Positions 1 through 9,947 of a DNA stretch of 64,000 nucleotides are shown in pieces. How positions within the stretch are numbered: position 1 is the first letter of the stretch; the number at the start of each line of letters is the position of its first letter. This DNA comes from Methylohalobius crimeensis 10Ki (GTDB lineage Bacteria > Pseudomonadota > Gammaproteobacteria > Methylococcales > Methylothermaceae). Location of the stretch: contig NZ_ATXB01000001.1 in the NCBI RefSeq assembly GCF_000421465.1, positions 992,001 through 1,056,000 of the forward strand, read 5' to 3'. The notes under the pieces were generated by a model. It searched no databases, was not told the origin of the DNA, and worked only from the letters and a program-made list of their open reading frames with translations. A program made the position numbers and the translations under genes.

Positions 1-1646
1 AGCAACATTCTACGGCGATCGAGGCCGAGGTGCGGAAGGCCAGAAATGTGCTCATGATCGCCGAATCGGTACGCAATGAAATGGCCACTCAATGGGAGGT
101 GGGGACATTCACTCCCGAGATGTTGCGCGAGTTTAAGACCCTGCCGGAGGCCGAGGCGAGGGCGAAGATTCTATCCACGGTCCCGGTGGTGATGTCTTGG
201 CATGTGATTCAATCCAGGGCGGAGGAAAACGGCATCGAGCTGCGTACACCGCGCGAGAATCCGCGCAACCCAAAAAACGTTCCAGACGCGCTGGAAGCAG
301 AGGCCTTGCAATACTTCACCCGTCATCCCGAAGCGACCGAATACCAGGTGCTCGACGAGCGAACCGAAGCTCTGCGATATTTTAGGCCGGTGCGTTTACA
401 GCAACAATGTCTGATTTGTCACGGGGATCCGAGGAACTCGCAAAATCTGTGGGGCCGAAACGACGGGCGGGACATCCTCGGCTATCCCATGGACGGCAAA
501 AAAGCCGGCGATTTGCATGGGGCTTTCGAGGTGATCTCTTCCATGGAAGAGACCGATAGTATCATCGCCGCCAATGTATTCAAGGGGGCGGGCTTGATCT
601 TTATGGTCGTCTTGATCGTTGCCGGCGGTTTGTTTTTCGCCACCAAACGGATGGTGGTCGACCCCTTGACCGTTTTGGGCTTGAGGTTGCAGGACTTCGC
701 CCAAGGCGAGGGAGATTTGACCGCCCGCTTGGAAGTCAAAGGCAAGAACGAATTCGCCTGGGTGGCGCATAGCTTCAATCAGTTCGTCAAGAAGCTGCGC
801 AAGATGATGCTGACCCTGAAGGACAGCAGTCAGTATCTCGCCCAGGAAACCGAAAATTTGAATCGCTTGGCCACGGTCACCGAGGAAGGGGCGGCCAGTC
901 AACGGAACGAACTCAGTCATGTGGCCGCCACCATGCAGCAGATGGCGGTGGCGGTGCAGGAAATCGCCAGCAGTACGACCAAGGCGGCGGATGCGTCCCA
1001 ATCCACCGATACGGAGGCCAAGTCGGGGCAGGAGGTGGTGCAGACGGCGATCGGCAAGATCGACCGGCTGACCTCGGAAGTGGACAAGGCGGCGCAAGTG
1101 CTCAAGGAATTGGAAGGCGATAGCGACAGCATCGGCGAAGTGCTGAAGATTATCGGCGACATTGCCGATCAGACCAATCTTTTGGCCTTGAACGCCGCCA
1201 TCGAAGCGGCCCGGGCCGGAGAGCAAGGACGCGGATTCGCGGTGGTGGCCGAGGAGGTCCGTACCCTGGCTTCCCGGACTCAGGAGTCCACCGCCGAGAT
1301 CCAGCAGACCATCGAGCGTCTGCGCAACCGATCGCGCCAGGCGGTGGAGGTGATCACCGAAAGCAAGGAGCAGGCGCATGCGAGCAGGGAAGAGGCCCAC
1401 AGCGTCAACACGGTGCTCGAAAATATCACCGGCATGATCGACGAAGTCAAGCAAATGAACGCGCAAATCGCCAGCGCGGTGGAAGAGCAGAGCATGGTCG
1501 GCGAGGAGGTCAACCAAAACGTCGCCCGGGTCAACGAAGGCGTGGAGTCGGCCTATGCCAAGATGGAAGAGACCCGTCAGGCCGTCACCTTGCTCCAGGA
1601 ACAGGCCGGCAAGCTTGCCGAGATTGTCGGGCAGTTCAAGACCTAG
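1..1646 (+). CDS. Methyl-accepting chemotaxis protein with c-type-heme sensor domain (5' end missing)
   Basis: Chemoreceptor that would pass a ligand or redox signal to CheA/CheW. The reading frame is open to the left edge of the window, so the start lies outside; the first in-frame GTG is at 30. The N-terminal part resembles the Tll0287-like/DUF3365 sensor domain and contains a CxxCH heme-attachment motif (CLICH, bases 408-422). A single membrane segment (about 570-640) is followed by a HAMP-like linker and a long cytoplasmic signalling domain whose hairpin tip ([20 protein letters not shown]) is canonical. The heme motif implies the sensor domain is periplasmic. Family assignment is firm for the signalling domain and good for the sensor. 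The ligand is unknown; redox, oxygen or NO sensing is inference. Confidence 0.92.
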   Translation, partial: QHSTAIEAEVRKARNVLMIAESVRNEMATQWEVGTFTPEMLREFKTLPEAEARAKILSTVPVVMSWHVIQSRAEENGIELRTPRENPRNPKNVPDALEAEALQYFTRHPEATEYQVLDERTEALRYFRPVRLQQQCLICHGDPRNSQNLWGRNDGRDILGYPMDGKKAGDLHGAFEVISSMEETDSIIAANVFKGAGLIFMVVLIVAGGLFFATKRMVVDPLTVLGLRLQDFAQGEGDLTARLEVKGKNEFAWVAHSFNQFVKKLRKMMLTLKDSSQYLAQETENLNRLATVTEEGAASQRNELSHVAATMQQMAVAVQEIASSTTKAADASQSTDTEAKSGQEVVQTAIGKIDRLTSEVDKAAQVLKELEGDSDSIGEVLKIIGDIADQTNLLALNAAIEAARAGEQGRGFAVVAEEVRTLASRTQESTAEIQQTIERLRNRSRQAVEVITESKEQAHASREEAHSVNTVLENITGMIDEVKQMNAQIASAVEEQSMVGEEVNQNVARVNEGVESAYAKMEETRQAVTLLQEQAGKLAEIVGQFKT

Positions 1647-1703
1647 TAGGGGCGACCGGCCGGTCGCCCCTACCAATCACCGGCCGGTCGCCCCTACCAA
1701 TCA
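1646..1703. repeat. Palindromic intergenic repeat with 24-bp tandem copy
   Basis: Bases 1646-1673 form a perfect 28-bp palindrome (GTAGGGGCGACCGG and its complement). It starts on the last base of the chemoreceptor stop codon. The right part is repeated directly as two adjacent 24-bp units, 1656-1679 and 1680-1703. The GTAGGGGC/GCCCCTAC ends resemble the array after pntB. The RNA would fold strongly, but no T-run follows, so it is called a REP-like repeat and not an intrinsic terminator. Confidence 0.85.
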
Positions 1704-1717
1704 GGCGCCTTAGATAA

Positions 1718-2964
<1,247 letters not shown>

Positions 2965-3219
2965 TTACAAGCCTTCGCTCGAGAACAGTACCACTTTGTC
3001 GCTGATGAAGCGGACCTTGATGTTTTTTTTCGGCTTGCCCCAGGTGCAGCTTTCGGCGTTGAGCACCGCTTCGCATTCGTCCGGTTCGCCCAGAAGTTTG
3101 ACCACTTCCTGATAATCCATGCCCAACTCCAGGTTCTGATAGTTTTCCGGGGTGACCTTGCTGCAGGCGGCCAGCAGCAGGGTCAAGGCGATCAATGAAA
3201 GCGTGCGTACTCCGGTCAT
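2965..3219 (-). CDS. Small SmpA/OmlA-like lipoprotein
   Basis: 84-residue predicted lipoprotein. A hydrophobic signal peptide ends in a lipobox (LLAACSK) with Cys at residue 19. The mature part, with GMDYQEVVKLLGEPDEC near residues 33-49, looks like the short BLIP/SmpA-like fold found in BamE and many small envelope proteins. It sits between tamB and cbpA on the same strand with short gaps. Precise function is unknown; an envelope role is inferred from the lipobox and the neighbouring tam genes. Confidence 0.75.
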   Translation of the reverse strand: MTGVRTLSLIALTLLLAACSKVTPENYQNLELGMDYQEVVKLLGEPDECEAVLNAESCTWGKPKKNIKVRFISDKVVLFSSEGL

Positions 3220-3248
3220 GGCTGTCCTCTGTAAAATATGTGGATGAA

Positions 3249-6200
3249 TCAGTCGGATTCAAGGGTGTAGAAAAGATCGATGCTTTGACTGGTTCCGGCG
3301 CCCGCTTCGACGGTGAAGAAGCGATTGATCCGGTAGCGCAGCAGCGCCTTTCCGATCCCGTTGAACAAGCTGAAAGCATACCCCACATAGAGGTCGGGCG
3401 TCAGGTACTTTCCCAGGGCGAGGGAGGTTTCTTCGAGGGTGGTGCCGCTTCTCATCTCCACTTCGTCCAAACCCAATTGCTTGATCCAGGGAATGGCCAG
3501 GTCGACTCCCATGGACAAGGCGGCCTTGGCGATCATGGCTTGTTCGCTCTGGCCGCTGCTCTTGAAGGAACGGCCGGTCAACAGATAGGCCAGGGCTTCG
3601 GTTTCCGGCAAGGGCGGCTGGCTTCTGACCTTGAGGATAGGGTTTTGAGCCGGGCCGCGCACCTCCAGGATGGCGGTGACGTCCTCGTCGGGGATGGTTC
3701 GAACCGCTTTGAGGTCGAGATAAGGCTGGTCCACCGGGCCGTTGAAGATCAACCGGCCTTTTTCGATGGTCAGGTTCTGTCCGTAGGCCTTGTAGGTGCC
3801 TTCCTCCAGATCGATCGCTCCGTAGGCGCTGGTTTGGGCATTGCGGCTGCGGACTTCCATACTGCCTGCCAAGCCCGTTTTCAAGCCGAACCCTTCAAGG
3901 CGTACGGATTTTCCCAAAATGACTTCCACCCGGCTGGTAAGCTGGAAAGGCGGGGGCGCGGTTTGGCTATCGGCTCCCACGATGACTTCGTCTTCGGACA
4001 CCGTCACGCTTCCCCGGGGCAATTCCTTGAGCTGAATATCCGCGTCGGGAATGGTGACTGTCCCTTCCAGGCGTGCGGTTTGATCGGACAAGTCGAATAC
4101 CAGATCCGGCGAGGCGCTGACCTTGGCCTGGGTGCGTCTCGCCACTTGTAGATTCTGACCGCGCAGCATGAAGTGAAGTTTTCCCGGCAATTGGGCCCAG
4201 CCGGAAAAATCCGCGCGGCCTTCGCCGGATTGAAGGCTTCCTTTCAGGTTCAAGCGCTTCTCGTCGCCGCGAATGGTGGTTTCGATGGCGGTGAGGCGAA
4301 TGCCGGCCGGCGGAATGGTCGCGGCGGCGCCGGTCAATCGCAGTCGGCCTTGCGGCTTTAGATTGCTGATCGGGCCGTCCATATGCAGATTGGCTGAGAT
4401 TTGCCCTTCGGGCTCCGCCACTTGGGGCAGCCACGGCGCCAGCTTGGCGAGATCGGGGATTTCCAATTGAAGCCGGCTGTCGAGACCGATCGGACGGGCG
4501 TTGAAATTCAACCGCCAGTCGGCCTCGAAAATACCGTCGCCGGCAGTCGAAGCTTTCGGGGGGAGCAATTCGATCCGCCTGCCTTCGGAGCTGGTTAGTC
4601 TGATGCCGTCGTCGATACGCGCCTGCCAGATGCCGTCGCGGTAACTGCCCGATAAAGCCGTTGCCAGTTTGCCTTGCGGAGTTTCCAGCTCGAGATTCCA
4701 TCGATGTTGATCGAATCCGCCTCGGGCGGCCAGATCCAAGCGCTCGATTCGTTGATCGGGAAGTTGCAATCGGCGCAGGCGGAAATCGCCTCGAGAGGCG
4801 GGATCGTCGGGGTCGAAACGGAGAGACATTTGGAGCGATTTCAGGCGATATTCCTGCCAGATCAAATCCCGGCCCCGGGCCTCGGCTCGGATGTTGGGAA
4901 GGTCGGGTTTTCCCGTCACTTGTCCCTGAGCTGTCAGAGACCCGCCGAGATCCGGCCAAAGCTCATGCAGGCGGGGGCCGTCGAAGGCGAAGTTCAGGTC
5001 GAGCGTTTCTTGGTAACTGCCCGTGATCCGGAGTTGGTTGGCGCCGCTTTTGACATTGAACTGATCGAAGCGCCATTTGCCGTTTCGGAATTCGACGGCG
5101 CCGGCGGCGTCCACCGGTTGCTGACGCAAACTGCCGCGAAGGTGGTCGATTTGAAGCGTGAAAAGCCGTTTTTTATTCCACTTGCCGTTGCTCGATGCCG
5201 CCAATTCCAGATGGCCGGGCCAATCGGGCGCGAAGGGTTGCGGATTCAGATCTTGCCCTTCCAGGGTAAGATCCCAGCTCAGCGCCGGCGACCAGCCGAT
5301 TTCGCCGGTGGCGTTCAACCGGCCTTGAGGGGGGCGCAGCTCGAGCGACTTCAGCGCCAGGGATTCGGCATTGCCCTGGCCGTTGAGGCGGAGCTGGAGC
5401 GAGGGAATGGTTTTGCCTGCATATCGGGCATCGAGCTGAAGTTGATAGGACTCCAACTTTCCGCTGCTCGAGGCCTGCAGCTCTAAATCCCCGGGCCACT
5501 CAGGAACGAAAGATTGGGGATTTAGATCGCGCCCTTCCAGGGAAAGCTCCCAAGCCAAGGCCGGCGACCAGCTCACTTGACCGGTGGCGGTCAGTTGGCC
5601 TTCGGGGGGAAGCACCTCGAGCGATTTCAGCGCCAAGGATTCGGTGTTTCCGCGGCCTTGGAGGCGGAGCTTGAGTTCGGGTATGGTGTTGCCGGTCACG
5701 AGGGCGTTCAGTGCGATCCGGTAATCGCTGAGCGTTCCGTCCGCGCGATAGTCACCTTGCGGACTTTGGTAGTTTGGGGCATCGGGCGGCCAAGCGAGAT
5801 TCTTCCAGTCGCCGTGAATAGCAAACGGAAGCTCCGGATCCACCACGTTCGCCTTGCCGCGGGTTACGACCTGGAAAGGCGCCGTGAGTCGATGATCGAT
5901 GACGAGCTCGCGCAGGTTGCCGGTCACCGTTCCCTTTCCGTTTAAGACGTTTTCTTCGATCTTGCCGCGCCAGTCGACATTCAGGGTCAAGGGGTAGTCC
6001 CCCTGAAGCCGCCCTTTTCCGCTGGCAATGAGTGTCCAGGGTTGAGCTCGAGCCTCGAGGGTCTGTAGGACGAGCCGGTCTTCCGTCAACTCGGCGGCCA
6101 GCCTTATCTGCTCGATCGTCTGATGCATCTTTCCTTGGACGATGACCGCGTCGTTCAATTCGGCGTGGCGGATCGCAACGGCGACGGGCAAGCGAATGGT

Positions 6201-6572
6201 GGGCAGGGTGAGGGGGGAGGGTTCCGCGGTCTCCGGCTCCGCCTCCGTCTCACCCCGGTAACGCAAGCTGGTGGCGACGATTTTCTCGATCGTCAAGCGC
6301 TTGGAAAACAAATCCTTGGGGTGCCAGGTCAGACTTAGACGGTCTAAATCGATTGCATAGGGGGGGAGCCGATATCGGACCTGATCCAATTCGAGGTGGC
6401 GCAAGAGGGTTCCGCGCGTCTTGCCGATGGTCAGTTCTCCGGGAACGATATGGACGGCGGTGTGGGCGATCCAGCGGGTACCGGTTTGGGTCGCCGCCAG
6501 TCCCAAGAGACCGGCGGCGGTCAACGGGATCATGAGAATCGCGATCGCACTAAAGTAAAGCCACCGTTTCAT
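3249..6572 (-). CDS. tamB: Translocation and assembly module inner-membrane protein TamB
   Basis: 1107-residue AsmA-like protein spanning the periplasm, partner of TamA in outer-membrane protein assembly and probably phospholipid transport. There is one N-terminal membrane anchor (about residues 5-28), a long repetitive beta-rich body, and a conserved C-terminal TamB domain (about 750-1107, including LPETEALAYLLTGR). It is shorter than E. coli TamB (about 1260 residues). A 76-residue segment is duplicated in tandem (residues 297-372 and 389-464). The gene follows tamA by 4 bp, the usual operon order. Confidence 0.93.
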   Translation of the reverse strand: MKRWLYFSAIAILMIPLTAAGLLGLAATQTGTRWIAHTAVHIVPGELTIGKTRGTLLRHLELDQVRYRLPPYAIDLDRLSLTWHPKDLFSKRLTIEKIVATSLRYRGETEAEPETAEPSPLTLPTIRLPVAVAIRHAELNDAVIVQGKMHQTIEQIRLAAELTEDRLVLQTLEARAQPWTLIASGKGRLQGDYPLTLNVDWRGKIEENVLNGKGTVTGNLRELVIDHRLTAPFQVVTRGKANVVDPELPFAIHGDWKNLAWPPDAPNYQSPQGDYRADGTLSDYRIALNALVTGNTIPELKLRLQGRGNTESLALKSLEVLPPEGQLTATGQVSWSPALAWELSLEGRDLNPQSFVPEWPGDLELQASSSGKLESYQLQLDARYAGKTIPSLQLRLNGQGNAESLALKSLELRPPQGRLNATGEIGWSPALSWDLTLEGQDLNPQPFAPDWPGHLELAASSNGKWNKKRLFTLQIDHLRGSLRQQPVDAAGAVEFRNGKWRFDQFNVKSGANQLRITGSYQETLDLNFAFDGPRLHELWPDLGGSLTAQGQVTGKPDLPNIRAEARGRDLIWQEYRLKSLQMSLRFDPDDPASRGDFRLRRLQLPDQRIERLDLAARGGFDQHRWNLELETPQGKLATALSGSYRDGIWQARIDDGIRLTSSEGRRIELLPPKASTAGDGIFEADWRLNFNARPIGLDSRLQLEIPDLAKLAPWLPQVAEPEGQISANLHMDGPISNLKPQGRLRLTGAAATIPPAGIRLTAIETTIRGDEKRLNLKGSLQSGEGRADFSGWAQLPGKLHFMLRGQNLQVARRTQAKVSASPDLVFDLSDQTARLEGTVTIPDADIQLKELPRGSVTVSEDEVIVGADSQTAPPPFQLTSRVEVILGKSVRLEGFGLKTGLAGSMEVRSRNAQTSAYGAIDLEEGTYKAYGQNLTIEKGRLIFNGPVDQPYLDLKAVRTIPDEDVTAILEVRGPAQNPILKVRSQPPLPETEALAYLLTGRSFKSSGQSEQAMIAKAALSMGVDLAIPWIKQLGLDEVEMRSGTTLEETSLALGKYLTPDLYVGYAFSLFNGIGKALLRYRINRFFTVEAGAGTSQSIDLFYTLESD

Positions 6573-6576
6573 CGCC

Positions 6577-8322
6577 TTAGAGCTCCGGTCCCATGGATAC
6601 GTGGACGCGCAGTTTGAAGTCGCCGTCGTTTACCGGCGTGGCTAGATCTACTCGAATGGGACCCACCGGCGAATACCAGCGGATACCCAGACCGGCGCCG
6701 ATTTTGACCGGTTCGTCAAAAGTCGTGAAGGCATTGCCTGCGTCCATGAACAGCGCGGCTCCCCACTTTTCCAGAAACATCTGTTCGTACTCCAGACTGG
6801 CCACCCCCAGATAGCGGCCGCCGACGACGTCGCCGTCGTTGTTCTCGGGGCCCAAGCGTTTGTAGCCGTAACCGCGCACGCTGGTGTCGCCGCCGGCGAA
6901 AAAACGACTGCTGGCGGGCAGGTTGGCGAAGCGGTCGGTCCAGGTGGCGCCGGCTTCGAGCCGCGATAGGATGCGTCCCCGCCAGGGCAGTTGATATACC
7001 CCCTTGGTATAGGTATGCGCTTGAAGGTAGTGGACCGGGTCGCCCAGCAGGCTGCTGCCGCCTTCGAATGACAAATCGATTTTCCAGCCTCGTTTGGGGC
7101 GCAGGCGGTCGTCGGCTTTTACCCGATTCCAGCGGATCGCGGGGATCAGCAGCAATGAGGATTGGTTTTCGTCGCCTTCGATGTTCGAGCTTTCGTATTT
7201 CAGATCCAGGCCGAATTGTTCCGTCCAGCGCCGACGCGGATGGACGAAGTGGGCGCCGAATACGGCGCTGTCGGTGCGCAGGGTATCGGTCTCTTCGTGT
7301 AAATAACCGCCTTGCAAACTCAAGGTTTCCTGAACCGGGTTTGTCCAGGGGATCAGGTAGCGACCGCTGAGTTCCGAGCGTACCGGGGAAGCCCGTCCGT
7401 TGATCTCCAGCCGATGGCCGCGGCGGTTGACGCGGCGGTTCTCGTAACCCAGGGACAAGCGGGGACCGGTGTTGGTGTCGAATCCCGCACCGATCTTGAA
7501 ATAATGCTGTTTGCGGGGAAAGAGCCGGATAGTTACCGGAATTTGCCCCTCGCGGATCTCCTCTCGCGCGGGGCGAATTTCCACATCCGCGAAATATTCG
7601 CTGTCGGCCAGCGCTTGGTAGGTTTCGGCCATCTGGGCGCCGCTATAGGGTTCCCCGGCTTTGACGGGGAGATAGCGGCGGACGAAGTCGGGATTCAGTA
7701 TGTCCTGCCGAATCTCGATTTCCCCCAGCCTATAGCGCCGTCCGGAGTCGTAGTGAAGCCGGATCCACGCAAGCCCCCGGGAGGGATCGACTTTCAATTC
7801 ATGGACGGAGAAGCGGCCGTCGAAGTAGCCGCGCTGTTCGGCCAGATTTATGAGGCGGCTTTTCAAATTCTCATAGCGGCCGTGATGGAGCGGATCTCCC
7901 GCTTTCAAGGGGGGATTTTGGAGGATTGCCTGGAACTTCGGATCGTCGGCGGCCTCTCCGGAAATTTTCAGATCCACCTCGGCCAACTCGATCCGAGGGC
8001 CGGGTTCGACAAAGATCTCGGCCTGCCAACACTCCGGGGTGAAAGAAAAATCGGTGCGGATGACCGGTTGATAATACCCCAATGCCCGCAGCGCCTTGCC
8101 GATTTCGCGTTTGGCCAAGGAAAAGGAATCTTCCACACGCCACCTGGGAGAATCGCAGCTTTCATCGAGCAGCGACAATTGTGCCTCGATATTGGCGAGT
8201 CGTTCTCCTTCCACCCCTTCGATGCGGATATCCGGTTTGGGATCGTCGGCCGAAAGCATGCCGTTCCAAATGATTGCGGCTAAAAGCAGGAGTAGCCGGA
8301 CGCTCCCTCGCCGGCCTGTCAT
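6577..8322 (-). CDS. tamA: Outer-membrane assembly factor TamA (Omp85 family)
   Basis: 581 residues, close to E. coli TamA. It has an N-terminal signal sequence (to about residue 25), POTRA domains (about 30-265) and a C-terminal 16-strand Omp85 barrel. Barrel landmarks include FFAGGDTSVRGYGYKRLGP (the conserved VRGY motif of the inward-folding loop) and the end GIRWYSPVGPIRVDLATPV. It works with TamB to insert outer-membrane proteins. Its ATG shares one base with the stop codon of the upstream DUF2007 gene (TGATG), which suggests coupling. Confidence 0.94.
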   Translation of the reverse strand: MTGRRGSVRLLLLLAAIIWNGMLSADDPKPDIRIEGVEGERLANIEAQLSLLDESCDSPRWRVEDSFSLAKREIGKALRALGYYQPVIRTDFSFTPECWQAEIFVEPGPRIELAEVDLKISGEAADDPKFQAILQNPPLKAGDPLHHGRYENLKSRLINLAEQRGYFDGRFSVHELKVDPSRGLAWIRLHYDSGRRYRLGEIEIRQDILNPDFVRRYLPVKAGEPYSGAQMAETYQALADSEYFADVEIRPAREEIREGQIPVTIRLFPRKQHYFKIGAGFDTNTGPRLSLGYENRRVNRRGHRLEINGRASPVRSELSGRYLIPWTNPVQETLSLQGGYLHEETDTLRTDSAVFGAHFVHPRRRWTEQFGLDLKYESSNIEGDENQSSLLLIPAIRWNRVKADDRLRPKRGWKIDLSFEGGSSLLGDPVHYLQAHTYTKGVYQLPWRGRILSRLEAGATWTDRFANLPASSRFFAGGDTSVRGYGYKRLGPENNDGDVVGGRYLGVASLEYEQMFLEKWGAALFMDAGNAFTTFDEPVKIGAGLGIRWYSPVGPIRVDLATPVNDGDFKLRVHVSMGPEL

Positions 8323-8531
8323 CAGGAGACGAGATATTGATCGATCAATTGGCGGGCGGCGGAAACTTGGTCGTCCTCAACCCAGAGGGAGATCAGGCCG
8401 GTGACCGGCAAAAGGCCGATTCCTCCCTGGAGATGCTGGCCGTGGATATGGGCGTCGATCCCGTGGTGTTCGAGCATTCCCTTGACGATATTGGCTTCTA
8501 GGATGTCGTCGGCTTGGTAAATCTGCCGCAT
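8322..8531 (-). CDS. DUF2007 family small protein
   Basis: 69-residue protein of the DUF2007 family (putative PII-like signal transducer). It starts MRQIYQADDILEANIVKGML and carries the typical QGGIG and WVEDDQVSAARQLI segments. The ATG at 8531 fits the family better than an in-frame TTG at 8540. It overlaps the tamA start by one base, so it is probably the first gene of the tamA-tamB transcript. Biochemical function is not known for the family. Confidence 0.82.
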   Translation of the reverse strand: MRQIYQADDILEANIVKGMLEHHGIDAHIHGQHLQGGIGLLPVTGLISLWVEDDQVSAARQLIDQYLVS

Positions 8532-8604
8532 GGGGCGCAAGACAAAACAGTAAAACGCTAAAATACTTTAACCTGGACGGTTAGTAAATCCCTCGAGGAG
8601 AGGC

Positions 8605-9834
8605 ATGAAGGTATATTTAGTCGGCGGCGCGGTCAGAGATCAACTTTTGGGGTTGCCGGTGAAGGAGCGCGATTGGGTGGTGGTGGGGGAAACCCCCGAA
8701 TCCATGGAAAGGCGCGGCTTTCAGCAGGTGGGTAAGGATTTTCCGGTGTTTCTGCACCCGACAACCCATGAGGAGTATGCCCTGGCTCGGACCGAGCGTA
8801 AGGTGGGGCCGGGCCATCGCGGGTTCGTGGTCCATGCCGCCCCCGATGTCACCCTGGAGGAGGATTTGAGGCGCCGGGATTTGACCCTCAACGCCATGGC
8901 CATGGACGCGGAAGGGCGCTTGATCGATCCCTATGGGGGCGCGCGCGATCTGGAGAATCGAATCCTCCGCCACGTTTCACCGGCTTTTGCCGAGGATCCC
9001 CTGCGGGTTCTTCGCGTCGCCCGCTTCGCCGCCCGCTTTGCCGGTCTGGGTTTTAGCGTGGCGGCGGAAACCATGGCATTGATGCGCCGGATCGTCGGCG
9101 CGGGGGAGATGGAAACCTTGACCCCGGAGCGGGTCTGGCAGGAGTTGATCAAGGCTTTGGAACAAGACACGCCGGCGGTGTTTTTCCAGGTGCTGAGAGA
9201 ATGCGGAGCCAACGCGCGGCTGTTTCCGGAAATCGAGCGCCTGTTCGGGGTGCCCCAGCCGGCGAAATGGCACCCGGAAATCGATACCGGTGTTCACATC
9301 TTGATGGTCGTGAATCAGGCGGCACGGTTGACCCCCGACACGGTGGTGCGCTTCGCCGCCCTGACGCATGATTTGGGCAAGGGTTTGACCCCGCCGGACA
9401 TTTGGCCCGGACACCGGGGCCATGAAACCCGGGGACTGGAACCGCTGGCGGAGTTGTGCCGACGCTTCAAGGCGCCAAAGGCCTACTACCGATTGGCGGA
9501 ACGGGTGATGCGTTATCACGGTCATTGCCACCGGGTGCGCGAATTGCGCCCGGGCACCATCGTGGATGTTCTGTCTGGCGTGAATGCTTTCCACGACAAT
9601 CAAGACTTCGAGCAATTCTTGCTGGCCTGCATGGCCGACGCCTTGGGTCGCAAAGGCTTGGAGGACCGTCCCTATCCCCAGGCCGACTGGTGGCGGGCGT
9701 TTCGGCGCGCGGCGATGGCGGTCGAAACCGCTCCGCTGCTGGCCAAGGGCCTGCGGGGGGAGGCGCTGGGCCGCGAACTGCGCCAGGATCGAATCCGGGC
9801 GGTGGCAAGGGAGAAGGGACGCTTGGTGATATAA
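8605..9834 (+). CDS. cca: tRNA CCA-adding enzyme (multifunctional, with HD domain)
   Basis: 409 residues. Adds or repairs the CCA end of tRNAs using CTP and ATP. The N-terminal class-II nucleotidyltransferase begins with VGGAVRDQLLGLPVKERDWV, followed by the DLTLNAMAMD motif and the tRNA-binding helical region. The C-terminal HD domain (ALTHDLGKGLT, about residues 250-262) marks the gammaproteobacterial form that also has 2',3'-cyclic phosphodiesterase and phosphatase activity. It matches E. coli Cca in length and motifs. The gene stands alone on the plus strand, divergent from the tam operon. Confidence 0.96.
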   Translation: MKVYLVGGAVRDQLLGLPVKERDWVVVGETPESMERRGFQQVGKDFPVFLHPTTHEEYALARTERKVGPGHRGFVVHAAPDVTLEEDLRRRDLTLNAMAMDAEGRLIDPYGGARDLENRILRHVSPAFAEDPLRVLRVARFAARFAGLGFSVAAETMALMRRIVGAGEMETLTPERVWQELIKALEQDTPAVFFQVLRECGANARLFPEIERLFGVPQPAKWHPEIDTGVHILMVVNQAARLTPDTVVRFAALTHDLGKGLTPPDIWPGHRGHETRGLEPLAELCRRFKAPKAYYRLAERVMRYHGHCHRVRELRPGTIVDVLSGVNAFHDNQDFEQFLLACMADALGRKGLEDRPYPQADWWRAFRRAAMAVETAPLLAKGLRGEALGRELRQDRIRAVAREKGRLVI

Positions 9835-9947
9835 AAAGCGGCATTGGATTCCCGGGCCCTACGGTGGAACGTCCGAGCATAACCGCGGGTCACAATTCTT
9901 GGCGGTTTTGGAAAACCCTTGTCAATCAATAAAAACAGGAGGGAGCT

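Noticed and set aside
396-1676. Long antisense open frame opposite the chemoreceptor
   Set aside because: It is the shadow of a codon-biased GC-rich gene. The plus-strand protein has clear domains while this frame has none. The same applies to 10461-11198, 34093-35277, 55514-56614 and 57738-59045.
1656-1703. CRISPR-like repeat
   Set aside because: The two 24-bp copies are directly adjacent with no spacers, and no cas genes are present.
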